From a virus: a stretch of DNA of 64,000 bases. The position numbers and the translations under genes were made by a program. How positions within the stretch are numbered: the first letter of the stretch is position 1; each line of letters starts with the position of its first letter. Of this stretch, positions 42,835 through 50,456 are shown piece after piece. Below the pieces are notes generated by a model. That model made no database searches, was not told the origin of the DNA, and was given only the letters and a program-made list of their open reading frames with translations. The stretch covers positions 62,001 to 126,000 of the IMG/VR virus record IMGVR_UViG_3300027976_000007, one strand, 5' to 3'.

Positions 42835-43932
42835 TTATTTCATTATTTCTTTATAGGTCAATTCTATCTTATTTCCTGATAAATCTCCTTTAGGGTACAC
42901 CTGCTTTTTAGGAACTACTGTAGCTCTTAAACCTCCAGTAATATTCCTTGTAGAATCATGTCTTATATTTAATAATGGTTCCAAATCATACTCTTCTATA
43001 TCTACCATATTTTCTAACACTTTGGAAACCTCAACATATATTGTATCTCCTTTTAGGGTGAAATCTTGAGGTGAATAGGTTTTATATATAACTACAGAAT
43101 TATCTGACCCGAATATTATTAATTCTTCTTCAGATTCAGGTAAATCCAATACTATTACTCCTGAAACTTTGCTTTTTGTTTCTTTATTATACATAGTATA
43201 TATTCCTTTCTTTTTATTCCCTAACTTATCTAGGAAAGGTTTGAAAGTTAATTGTGGGGCAAATCCTCCATTTTGGATTTTGGTGAATAATGCATTTACT
43301 AATTCTCTATATCTAGAGTCTGAACTTTCCCAGAAACCTGCATTGTCTTTTTTTATTGATATAGGATAATCTTTTTTACCTTTTAATATTATATCTGCTT
43401 TTTTACCTCCTTGAGTATCATAACCCACACTTTCTACTTTATTGATATTTTTAACAGTATAAGTTTTATTTTCCCCTTTAAATTTTATAGTTTTAGGACC
43501 ATCCTCTAAATATTTATTTAATTCATCTACTATGATGTCTTCATTTCCTGTACCCGCAGAAGATCTGCCTTGAGAGTTATCAGGTTTAACTACAAAAGTA
43601 ACGGTTTTATATTTTATGGCTCCTGTTGAAGATCCTGGGGCGTTAGGGTCAAAGTTAAAATCTTTTAATTTAGAGATTTTTTCAATATAATCAAACCTTT
43701 CGGTTCTGGGAACTAATATTTTATATTTCTTAGAAGAAATTTTAGCGAAATTTTCATCCCCAAACCCAATTTTTGATTTTAGAATTTGTATAGCATTATA
43801 CATATCATCTTCTTTTAACATACCTTCTATTAATGAATTAAATAAGTTAATGTCTTCAGGGGATGAGGGGTCTAAATATCCTTTGGGGAATTTATAACCG
43901 TACTTTCGTATTAGTTTTTCTATTATTTCCAT
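42835..43932 (-). CDS. Nuclease-like protein (possible PD-(D/E)XK fold)
   Basis: 365 residues. The segment from about 130 to 205 has the appearance of a restriction-endonuclease-like core: GTGNEDIIVDELNKYL, then VGYDTQGGKKADIILKGKKD, then YPISIKKDNAGFW. The aspartate of KADIIL and the lysines of SIKK could be the D...xK pair, but the usual acidic residue before the lysine is replaced by Ser-Ile, so activity is uncertain. The N-terminal 60 residues and C-terminal 150 residues are unassigned. It overlaps the upstream gene by one base. Confidence 0.45.
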   Translation of the reverse strand: MEIIEKLIRKYGYKFPKGYLDPSSPEDINLFNSLIEGMLKEDDMYNAIQILKSKIGFGDENFAKISSKKYKILVPRTERFDYIEKISKLKDFNFDPNAPGSSTGAIKYKTVTFVVKPDNSQGRSSAGTGNEDIIVDELNKYLEDGPKTIKFKGENKTYTVKNINKVESVGYDTQGGKKADIILKGKKDYPISIKKDNAGFWESSDSRYRELVNALFTKIQNGGFAPQLTFKPFLDKLGNKKKGIYTMYNKETKSKVSGVIVLDLPESEEELIIFGSDNSVVIYKTYSPQDFTLKGDTIYVEVSKVLENMVDIEEYDLEPLLNIRHDSTRNITGGLRATVVPKKQVYPKGDLSGNKIELTYKEIMK

Positions 43933-44771
43933 TAAAACCGCATTCCATCAATAATATTTTCTATTTGATCTTTTAGATCTTCCATATAAGAAATTATATC
44001 TGATTTTTGATCTCCAGCCAAAGCATAGGCGCCTCTTCTGGCGTTTTTGATTTCGTAATCTAACTTAGCTACGGAAGATGTAAAACCCAATAATCCCAAA
44101 TCTTCAAAATATTCTTCTTTCCAACCATCATTTGAATATGATTCCTCTTCAAAGTTATCATCAGGTCCTTGTCCTTTATAGACTTCTAATATTAGTTTTT
44201 TTAGTTTAGATTTTTTCATTTTTGTTTCTTGTATTTCTTCGGGTTCAATATCAAAGTTATCATCAGGTCCTTGTCCCTTATAGACTTCTAATATTAGTTT
44301 TTTTAGTTTAGATTTTTTCATTTTTGTTTCTTGTATTTCTTCGGGTTCAATATCATCGATTTCTACATCTTCTGTTTCTTCAGGTTCATCTAAAGGTTCA
44401 GTTTCTTCTTTTGCCCCATATCTTAATATTCGGGAGATGGCTTCTACCGCTCTATGCTCCTCTGGTAGATTTAATAAATAATATTTTTTACCTTCTATTT
44501 GAGCTATCCAACTTCTACCATTATATACTAAGTAAAAACTTTGATCGTTTTTTAGATTAATTCTAAATGTAGTAGGTTTTGGAGAAACCCAGTCTATAGA
44601 ATCTAGAAAGCTATTAAAATCTAAAGATAACAAATCTACAATTATCTTTTTTAATTCTGGGAATTTAGTTATTTCATCATATTCTATAGAACTGTCATCT
44701 ACCTTTTTTATATCTTTTAAGATAGTAGGGATTATAGATTTGACTTTAGATTTTAATTCTTCCTTGTTCAT
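43932..44771 (-). CDS. Acidic fusion protein with two internal leader-like repeats, function unknown
   Basis: 279 residues. Residues 1 to about 130 form one domain (ILKDIKKVDD, SFYLVYNGRSWIAQIEGKKY, EHRAVEAISRILRYG). An acidic linker follows, then two copies of a 34-residue block containing MKKSKLKKLILEVYKGQGPD, then a helical C-terminal domain (LDYEIKNARRGAYALAGDQK). Each MKKSKLKKLILE resembles the start of other proteins in this cluster and contains an IxE site, so this looks like two genes fused, with a duplicated junction that the prohead protease might cut. It overlaps the 365-residue gene by one base. Confidence 0.55.
   Translation of the reverse strand: MNKEELKSKVKSIIPTILKDIKKVDDSSIEYDEITKFPELKKIIVDLLSLDFNSFLDSIDWVSPKPTTFRINLKNDQSFYLVYNGRSWIAQIEGKKYYLLNLPEEHRAVEAISRILRYGAKEETEPLDEPEETEDVEIDDIEPEEIQETKMKKSKLKKLILEVYKGQGPDDNFDIEPEEIQETKMKKSKLKKLILEVYKGQGPDDNFEEESYSNDGWKEEYFEDLGLLGFTSSVAKLDYEIKNARRGAYALAGDQKSDIISYMEDLKDQIENIIDGMRF
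44149..44355 (-). repeat. 102-bp tandem duplication encoding a leader-like peptide twice
   Basis: Two units (44149-44252 and 44251-44355, period 102 bases, 34 codons) are identical except for one synonymous base. Each encodes KMKKSKLKKLILEV followed by YKGQGPDDNF. Confidence 0.9.
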
Positions 44772-44772
44772 T

Positions 44773-44979
44773 TTATTGTAATAAATCGGTTAGAGACCCT
44801 ATTAGGAGATCTATTTGATTATTTATTTTAGGAGTAGAAAATTTTTCAGATTTGAAGTTTTGTAACCTTATAATCGTTCTATTTACTTCCTCCTTCATTT
44901 CCTTTTTAGGGGAGTCTCTTTTTTCATGTTGGGGGTTCAGAGATTCTCTAATTATATTTTTTAATTCGGATTTTTTTAT
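44773..44979 (-). CDS. Small tagged protein, probably starting at an ATA codon
   Basis: 68 residues if read from ATA at 44979, which overlaps the TAA of the histone-like gene in the pattern ATAA, like the ATGA overlaps elsewhere. From there it reads IKKSELKNIIRESLNPQ, the same leader type as MKKFELKKLIKEEL at 45767-46066, and ends LIGSLTDLLQ one base before the next gene. An internal ATG would give only 39 residues and lose the leader. The start codon is therefore unusual, or a mutation has removed the ATG. It is short, charged and helical, with no known domain. Confidence 0.45.
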   Translation of the reverse strand: MKKSELKNIIRESLNPQHEKRDSPKKEMKEEVNRTIIRLQNFKSEKFSTPKINNQIDLLIGSLTDLLQ

Positions 44980-45131
44980 TTGTGGTTTCTTTTAAAATCA
45001 GCAGATAGTTGCTTTATTTTAGTAGCAGCAGCTCTACACCTTTGTTTTGCAACCGCTGTTGATTTTTCTATTTCTGTTTCTATTAATATGATTTGTTCTT
45101 TAATTCCTTCTAATAATTCTTTAGTTTCCAT
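44976..45131 (-). CDS. Histone H1/Hc1-like DNA-binding mini-protein
   Basis: 51 residues: METKELLEGIKEQI, then EIEKSTAVAKQRCRAAATKI, then KQLSADFKRNHK. The second half follows the pattern of bacterial histone H1-like (Hc1) proteins of Bacteroidota, in which a helix with KAAGTRARKAS is followed by a KQF.K.S end. It is basic in its C-terminal part. It could condense phage or host DNA, or travel in the head. It lies in a group of small tagged genes between two acidic proteins. The assignment is by pattern only. Confidence 0.55.
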   Translation of the reverse strand: METKELLEGIKEQIILIETEIEKSTAVAKQRCRAAATKIKQLSADFKRNHK

Positions 45132-45156
45132 AATTGTTTTTTATTTTTATAATTGT

Positions 45157-45735
45157 TTATTTTATTATTCCTGCTATTACTTGCATTCTTCTTTTGAAGT
45201 CAGATTCTTGCAGTCTTTCGGATTCGGTGATTTCTCTATTTCTTCTCCTTTCCCTCTCTTTAGCAAAGTCTTCATTTGGATATTCTGTATTTATAAAGGG
45301 GGTTGATTTATTTAATTCATTATCATAAGGGGTATCATCTATATTCAAATTGTCTCTAGGAGATCCTACTTCTTTTACAACATGCTGTCTGGTGAAAAAG
45401 GTTAATGAGTTACCTATTTGTTTAGTTAACTTGTCATCTCCTAATTGCCTAGCTCCTTCTAAAGCGGCTTCTAGATTGTTTTGTATATCACCTGATATTC
45501 CAGAAAGTTCTGTTTCCGCATCTTGGTATATGTGCATTTTGTCACCCCCTCCTTCTAAATCGTAAAAATTCTCTAAATCTTCGATTTCTTCATCATCCTT
45601 GATTTCTTCATCTTCAACTTCTTCTTCCTCTTCCTCTTTATCCTTTTTCTTAGTTTCCATAAGTTTAGAATAAAAAGCTTCCTTAAGGTATGGGGGTTTA
45701 ACTGGTAATTTTTTTACTGTTTTTTTCATTTTCAA
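45157..45735 (-). CDS. Acidic, scaffold-like protein, function unknown
   Basis: 192 residues. A basic start (KMKKTVKKLPVKPPYLKEAF, with an LKE-A site) is followed by a strongly acidic stretch (KDKEEEEEEVEDEEIKDDEE), a Glu/Ala-rich helix, and a C terminus SDFKRRMQVIAGIIK. That ending resembles the end of the gp22-like scaffold (VARFQKLAGIKI), so this may be a second core or internal head protein. An exact ATATTTATAA motif lies nine bases before its ATG. Confidence 0.55.
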   Translation of the reverse strand: MKMKKTVKKLPVKPPYLKEAFYSKLMETKKKDKEEEEEEVEDEEIKDDEEIEDLENFYDLEGGGDKMHIYQDAETELSGISGDIQNNLEAALEGARQLGDDKLTKQIGNSLTFFTRQHVVKEVGSPRDNLNIDDTPYDNELNKSTPFINTEYPNEDFAKERERRRNREITESERLQESDFKRRMQVIAGIIK

Positions 45736-45744
45736 TTTCGTTTA

Positions 45745-45754
45745 TTATAAATAT
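45745..45754 (-). promoter_or_regulatory. ATATTTATAA motif upstream of the acidic protein gene
   Basis: Exact motif copy nine bases before the start codon. Confidence 0.5.
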
Positions 45755-45766
45755 TAAATCCTACGT

Positions 45767-46066
45767 TTAAGATACATCCATCTCATCTTCATCGGCTTCA
45801 AACCCTTTAGATCTTAAAGAATTTATAATTTCTTCAGAGTTGTATTTGTCCCCTACTCCCCCTTCAACCTCAATCCCTATCCTTTTTAGGAAAGCATTCG
45901 TTTCGTCTTTGTTTAAAGTTTTTCTTTCTCCGTTTTTTAGGTAAAAGTATGCTTTATAAAAACGTGACCCTGGATAAGTATAAGATATCAAGATTCTTTT
46001 GATTTTTATAGCATCCCTTAGAGATAATTCTTCCTTTATTAATTTTTTTAGTTCAAATTTTTTCAT
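45767..46066 (-). CDS. Small tagged protein, function unknown
   Basis: 99 residues. It begins MKKFELKKLIKEELSLRD, the clearest copy of the leader peptide in this window, with an IKE-E site at residues 10-13. The rest has a short beta-rich middle (KRILISYTYPGSRFYKAYFY) and an acidic end (GFEADEDEMDVS). No family is recognised. The start overlaps the upstream zinc-binding gene by four bases (ATGA). It may be a head-packaged protein if the leader is a targeting signal. Confidence 0.55.
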   Translation of the reverse strand: MKKFELKKLIKEELSLRDAIKIKRILISYTYPGSRFYKAYFYLKNGERKTLNKDETNAFLKRIGIEVEGGVGDKYNSEEIINSLRSKGFEADEDEMDVS

Positions 46067-46623
46067 TTTTTTAATTTTTCTAAGTTTTCTATAGTTTTGT
46101 TAAGACTATCTAATATTTTTTCTTTATCTACCCCACCAATCCAATTTTCTAAATCTCCATTTTCGGAGATGAAGGAATTGGAAGTTTCATTTATTTGTTC
46201 TAAAACCCAATTTTTATATCCTTTAATAAAACCTTCTAAATCAGCATTATGGATATTTTTTTCATATTGAACATATAGACCTGCCTTTTTTAAGTCATGT
46301 TCAAAATCAATAACACAGTCAAAACACATTTTATGTACTTTATAATAATCAGGGTCGAACCTCTTTTTCATCAGGTTAGTACAGTTAGGGCAAAATAAAG
46401 GTGGAATATTTAAGGCCCTTGCCTTATCTAATTTAGTTATGTTTTGTTTTATTCCTTCTTTTATAGTCCATTTCCTTCCATCTTCTTCCCAAATGTCTCC
46501 TTCAGAATAGAATTCTTTTGGTTTACTGTATCCTGAACTTGATCCTGTTTTCTCTTCAGATTTACCTTGGATGAGATTTCTCATCCTTTGAACTTCCTTT
46601 TTATTAAATTCTTTTTTTAACAT
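46063..46623 (-). CDS. Zinc-ribbon phage protein, function unknown
   Basis: 186 residues. After a basic start (MLKKEFNKKEVQRMRNLIQG) comes GDIWEEDGRKWTIKEGIKQN and a likely zinc ribbon formed by FCPNC and MCFDC (about 77-81 and 100-104), followed by an acidic helix and a C-terminal coiled region. The block around the cysteines seems widespread in large T4-type phages, but I know of no assigned function. It overlaps the four-domain gene by one base upstream and the 99-residue gene by four bases downstream. Confidence 0.6.
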   Translation of the reverse strand: MLKKEFNKKEVQRMRNLIQGKSEEKTGSSSGYSKPKEFYSEGDIWEEDGRKWTIKEGIKQNITKLDKARALNIPPLFCPNCTNLMKKRFDPDYYKVHKMCFDCVIDFEHDLKKAGLYVQYEKNIHNADLEGFIKGYKNWVLEQINETSNSFISENGDLENWIGGVDKEKILDSLNKTIENLEKLKK

Positions 46624-48839
46624 TATAATCCTAATTCTTTTAATTCCTTAATAGTTTGGGTCGTTGATTTAAATAATATACCAATACCCCCGGCCTTATT
46701 CCAATTTATTATGGTTTCCTCCCTATCATCGATTAATATATCATTGGAGGTTAATTTAGGTTTTATTAAATGTTTTTCCTTAGCAGGTTTCATATTCATT
46801 TTAGGTTTTGAAGGGAAAAGACCTTTGTTAACCCATATATCTAACCAAGCTTTTTTACCTTCTACTGATTGTTCTTTGATAGAAGGAGCAGTAAGAAGTT
46901 CATAATTATATTTAGATACAAACTTAATTAATTTTTTAGCTTCAGGCAGGGGAGGAATTCCTTTCCAGAACACCATTTTATTAGGACCTTCATCTATAAA
47001 ATCCCAAAAAGCTTTAACCCCAAATTCATCTCTATAATCCCCAGGACTTATACCTTGAGATAATTCAGTAAATCTTCCATCAAAATCTGCTATTACCCCA
47101 TCCATATCAACATATATCATAGGGTTATCCAATTTAAAAGATTCAAATAAAGGCAAAGATAAAGATTTAGATCTAGTTCTCCATTTGGAAAGTATTTTAT
47201 CCTTTTGCAAAGAAGTGAGTTCTTGGTCTTCTAGATAAGCATCAATAACATCCTTCATTGGTTTTTTTGATTTTTTAGCTTGAGTATACATCCCATATAA
47301 CATAGCATCTATCTCTGTAGGTAAAGTGAAATATTTCCAATATGGATTTTTTCCTGTTTCTATTTTATCTCTAAGATCATTGTCTTTGTCTAAGTCAAAA
47401 TCTTTGGATGGGGTTTTATTAAGACCATCCTGAGTAAGATGTTCTATTTCATGTCTAAGTATGTCAGAGACTGCATAGGATACTTTTTCCCATATTTGGG
47501 GGAAATCTTCTTTGGGGACTTTAAAAATAAGTTGGATTTTGGCAGGTTTTGAAGCAAATGATCCACCTTCATCATAAAATTCATATGATTTAGTATTTAG
47601 GGATGCTTCTAGATTGAATTTTAACCCTGATTCTTCAACTTTAAATTTTAGTTTAGAAAGTTGATTACCTTCTTCAACATCATACTTCCAACCTTTAATT
47701 ACCTGGTTAGTAAGTTTGGTTACTAGACTATCATATTTACCTTCCTTTAAGTTTATTACTTCGTGGAAAAAAGATATTGCTTTTTCATTCAAACCAAATA
47801 TGTCTTTTGATTCCTTTACATCCCAATTCTTATTAACGGTTTCTAAATCTCCTTTTTCCGTTTGAGATAACAGTTCATCATAGGAAATAGATTCATTTAA
47901 ACTATCAGTCCAATTTCTAAAATTCATATTTCCATTTAAATATGCTTCTTTTTCTAATTCCACTAAACCCTCATCTTCGTTAGTGTTGGTTGTTTGTATA
48001 TTACCTAATCGGTTTTCTAAATCTTGCAAATAATGAATAATCTCATGGGAATAAGATCTAATTAAATCTTTAGGATGTCTTCCTTCAGTATATAAAACTA
48101 TAGTTTGATTTGTAGGATCATAATAAGCAGTTTTTCCAAAGAAATCTTTTGCGTTTTTTACATCTCCATGTTTGAATATAACTTTAGGGAGGGTTTTGAT
48201 TTCTGGATGTTTATTTAAGAACCATTTAGTGAGGGATTTTATTTGGGATTTATAGTCTATCTCTTTAGAGTAAGTAGCATCCTCGTTTAGTTCCTCTAGG
48301 GTTTTGTTATCTAGAATATTAAATATTTCTTCCTTTTCATTCTCAGATAATTCGCTAGGTAAATATTTTGAAAATTCTTCAATACCTTGTTTTAATGCCT
48401 TTCTAGCATTTGATCCGCTCATACTTCCATCTGGGGTTGATATTATCTTGAGAACCATATTAGGGTATTTTGAATCTATATTTTTGGTTCTCTGTTTAAT
48501 ATCCAATTCGTCATCTTCCCTACCCTCTCTACTCCCTATAACAAAATATATTAGGCCTTGGGGGTTGTTTTTTGCTAGTCTTAATATTTCCCCTATAGGG
48601 GCATGGGCGGGGATAAGTTTTACTTTAGAAGGGAGATATTTTAAATATATTTCCCATATTTTTATAGATAATTCTTGAGATATACCACCCCTTTCTCCAC
48701 CCCCAACATAAATTATAAACTCACCAACGTTTGGGAGTGCTTCTAATGCTTTTTTAACTACAGAAAGATGGCCTGCGGTTGGAGGTTTGAAGGACCCTCC
48801 AAAAACTGCTGTAGGGTTCTTTTGAGTTGGTGAAGTCAT
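46623..48839 (-). CDS. Four-domain fusion: nucleotidyltransferase, two HExxH domains, HAD phosphatase
   Basis: 738 residues. Domain 1 (about 9-160) is an HxGH-type nucleotidyltransferase: GGSFKPPTAGHLS with T21-A-G-H24 and SGSNARKAL near 141-149 (the ISSTxxR-type motif of NMNAT/cytidylyltransferases). Domain 2 (about 190-310) has HEIIH at 265-269 and a downstream acidic helix. Domain 3 (about 355-555) has HEIEH at 463-467 and PTEIDAMLYG with E509. Domain 4 (about 573-738) is a HAD 5'(3')-nucleotidase: DMDG at 578-581, LLTAPS near 648 and ILIDDRE near 701. LxE sites occur between domains (SLNE-S, PLFE-S), so it could be a polyprotein. It overlaps the kinase gene by four bases. Confidence 0.75.
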   Translation of the reverse strand: MTSPTQKNPTAVFGGSFKPPTAGHLSVVKKALEALPNVGEFIIYVGGGERGGISQELSIKIWEIYLKYLPSKVKLIPAHAPIGEILRLAKNNPQGLIYFVIGSREGREDDELDIKQRTKNIDSKYPNMVLKIISTPDGSMSGSNARKALKQGIEEFSKYLPSELSENEKEEIFNILDNKTLEELNEDATYSKEIDYKSQIKSLTKWFLNKHPEIKTLPKVIFKHGDVKNAKDFFGKTAYYDPTNQTIVLYTEGRHPKDLIRSYSHEIIHYLQDLENRLGNIQTTNTNEDEGLVELEKEAYLNGNMNFRNWTDSLNESISYDELLSQTEKGDLETVNKNWDVKESKDIFGLNEKAISFFHEVINLKEGKYDSLVTKLTNQVIKGWKYDVEEGNQLSKLKFKVEESGLKFNLEASLNTKSYEFYDEGGSFASKPAKIQLIFKVPKEDFPQIWEKVSYAVSDILRHEIEHLTQDGLNKTPSKDFDLDKDNDLRDKIETGKNPYWKYFTLPTEIDAMLYGMYTQAKKSKKPMKDVIDAYLEDQELTSLQKDKILSKWRTRSKSLSLPLFESFKLDNPMIYVDMDGVIADFDGRFTELSQGISPGDYRDEFGVKAFWDFIDEGPNKMVFWKGIPPLPEAKKLIKFVSKYNYELLTAPSIKEQSVEGKKAWLDIWVNKGLFPSKPKMNMKPAKEKHLIKPKLTSNDILIDDREETIINWNKAGGIGILFKSTTQTIKELKELGL

Positions 48840-49633
48840 TTTAAAAATTGGTTTATTTTAGATTGGGCTTCTTCTTTTGATACGGAAGAAGCAATTATAT
48901 TTTGAGTTTTGTCTGATTGAAGAAATGATTGGAGATCTTTATTCAGTTTTTCTTTATTCTTTTCGTCTCTTAACTTTTCTTTATCTGTTTTATCCCTCCC
49001 ATCTCGGGGAATGAAGGGGTATATATAATTTTTTAAAATATCTTCTACAGACTTCATAGTTTCTTTTTTTCCTAAATTGGAAACAGACACAAAATTGGAG
49101 AATGATTTTTTATATATAGGAAAGTTTTCTGAAACTTTTAACCATGTTTGGAGGATTGAGGAGGGAACTAAACTCCTATCTTTTCCTTTACTTTTTTCAA
49201 ATCGATTTTGGTTTCTCTTTAGGGATGTTTCTAGGTCTGTATAGACATATAACATCATAACATCATATCCGGATTCTTGAAGTTTATTTTTTAATTCTAA
49301 TGTTGGTTCTGATGATGAAGAGGTTCCGTCTAATATGAAAGACTCCTTGTTTGCTATTATTTTAGGCAATTGTTCTTGTTTGAGTTTTTTTGAAGCATTT
49401 TGCATGGCTTTCATAAATTTACTCCTATCTTTAGCACTGGTATCTTTTTGATTGAGTGAAAAATTTTCTATTTTGGATAAAGCTAAAATATTATCATCAA
49501 CATTTAGTATAGTTAATCCTTTTAAATCCAAATCTTGTAAAATAGAACCTTTTCCTGAACCTGGAGCCCCCGCAAGAATGAGGGCTTTAGGATTGGAAAG
49601 GGATTCTTTTAAAAGCTGAATTAACGATATCAT
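48836..49633 (-). CDS. P-loop kinase, zeta-toxin/AAA_33-like
   Basis: 265 residues. After a leader-like start (MISLIQLLKESLSNPK, with an LKE-S site) comes the P-loop LILAGAPGSGKGSILQDL at about 18-35, the FILDGTSSS segment near 99-107, and MMLYVYTDLETSLKRNQNR, a pattern of zeta-type and polynucleotide-kinase-like enzymes that phosphorylate small molecules or nucleic-acid ends. The C-terminal 70 residues are Lys/Asp-rich and helical. The substrate is unknown. An exact ATATTTATAA motif lies 15 bases before the start, and the gene overlaps the four-domain gene by four bases. Confidence 0.65.
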   Translation of the reverse strand: MISLIQLLKESLSNPKALILAGAPGSGKGSILQDLDLKGLTILNVDDNILALSKIENFSLNQKDTSAKDRSKFMKAMQNASKKLKQEQLPKIIANKESFILDGTSSSSEPTLELKNKLQESGYDVMMLYVYTDLETSLKRNQNRFEKSKGKDRSLVPSSILQTWLKVSENFPIYKKSFSNFVSVSNLGKKETMKSVEDILKNYIYPFIPRDGRDKTDKEKLRDEKNKEKLNKDLQSFLQSDKTQNIIASSVSKEEAQSKINQFLK

Positions 49634-49648
49634 TGTTTATGGTTTTTG

Positions 49649-49658
49649 TTATAAATAT
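49649..49658 (-). promoter_or_regulatory. ATATTTATAA motif upstream of the P-loop kinase gene
   Basis: Exact motif copy 15 bases before the start codon; it would drive the kinase and the four-domain fusion. Confidence 0.55.
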
Positions 49659-49685
49659 ATTAAACAAATTGAGGATATATTAAAT

Positions 49686-50456
49686 TCAAGTAATCCTTTT
49701 AGCTGAAGTTTTGGAGCTGTTAGTAATAGGTTTTGGGTTTGGGTTTTCAAGGTCAAATAATTTCTTTACAGTTAAATAAATATCAAAATTTTCTTCTTGT
49801 GATCTAGAAGATTCATACATTTCCCAACCTTTTCCTTGCATTTTACCTACCGAAGCCTTTCTTTTGTTAGAGTTTAACCATAACACTCCTGATCTTTTGG
49901 GTTTTATACCATAACATTCCTCATAACATTGGCTGTAGGCTGAAGTTTGTAGATCATATGTTATTTGAAGGTGGTTTGAGGTTTTATAATCTATAATCCA
50001 TAATTCATGATCTATTTCACATACCATATCGCAAGTTCCTGCTATTTTATATTTATCTGAAAATAAATGTACTTCTGTTTCTATTAAAGTAGGTTTATAT
50101 AATTCCCACCATTCAACAAACCTTATAAACATATTCCAGGAATCTATAGGATATTTTAACTCATCATTTTTTAATAAGGTTAATTCTTCCCCATCCAAAT
50201 ATTTTTCTATCATCTCATGAACCTGGGTTCCTCTTTTTCCTGCTTCCTTTACTATATGATTAGCTGAATATCCTACTTTTTTTAACCAATCTTCAAAATA
50301 TATTCCCTTTGGATAGTATGATAATATATGAGTAATACTAGGATAATATAAACCATTTCGTCTATAAAACCTTGAATCAGGCATGGTTATTTGTTTAGAA
50401 TCTGGGGAGATTTCTAATACCCTATTATAGGATTTTTTTATTAATTTACTTTTCAT
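49686..50456 (-). CDS. PD-(D/E)XK exonuclease (RecB/Cas4-like)
   Basis: 256 residues. The nuclease core is visible: H in GKRGTQVHEMIEKYL, D in IAGTCDMVCEID, and WIIDYKTSNH with the D...xK pair, followed by the QxxxY-like LQTSAYSQCYEECYG. This arrangement is that of RecB-family phage exonucleases. No iron-sulphur cysteine set like that in Cas4 is evident. It may resect ends or process DNA in recombination with UvsX. It overlaps the primase gene by four bases (ATGA), so both are made together. Confidence 0.8.
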   Translation of the reverse strand: MKSKLIKKSYNRVLEISPDSKQITMPDSRFYRRNGLYYPSITHILSYYPKGIYFEDWLKKVGYSANHIVKEAGKRGTQVHEMIEKYLDGEELTLLKNDELKYPIDSWNMFIRFVEWWELYKPTLIETEVHLFSDKYKIAGTCDMVCEIDHELWIIDYKTSNHLQITYDLQTSAYSQCYEECYGIKPKRSGVLWLNSNKRKASVGKMQGKGWEMYESSRSQEENFDIYLTVKKLFDLENPNPKPITNSSKTSAKRIT

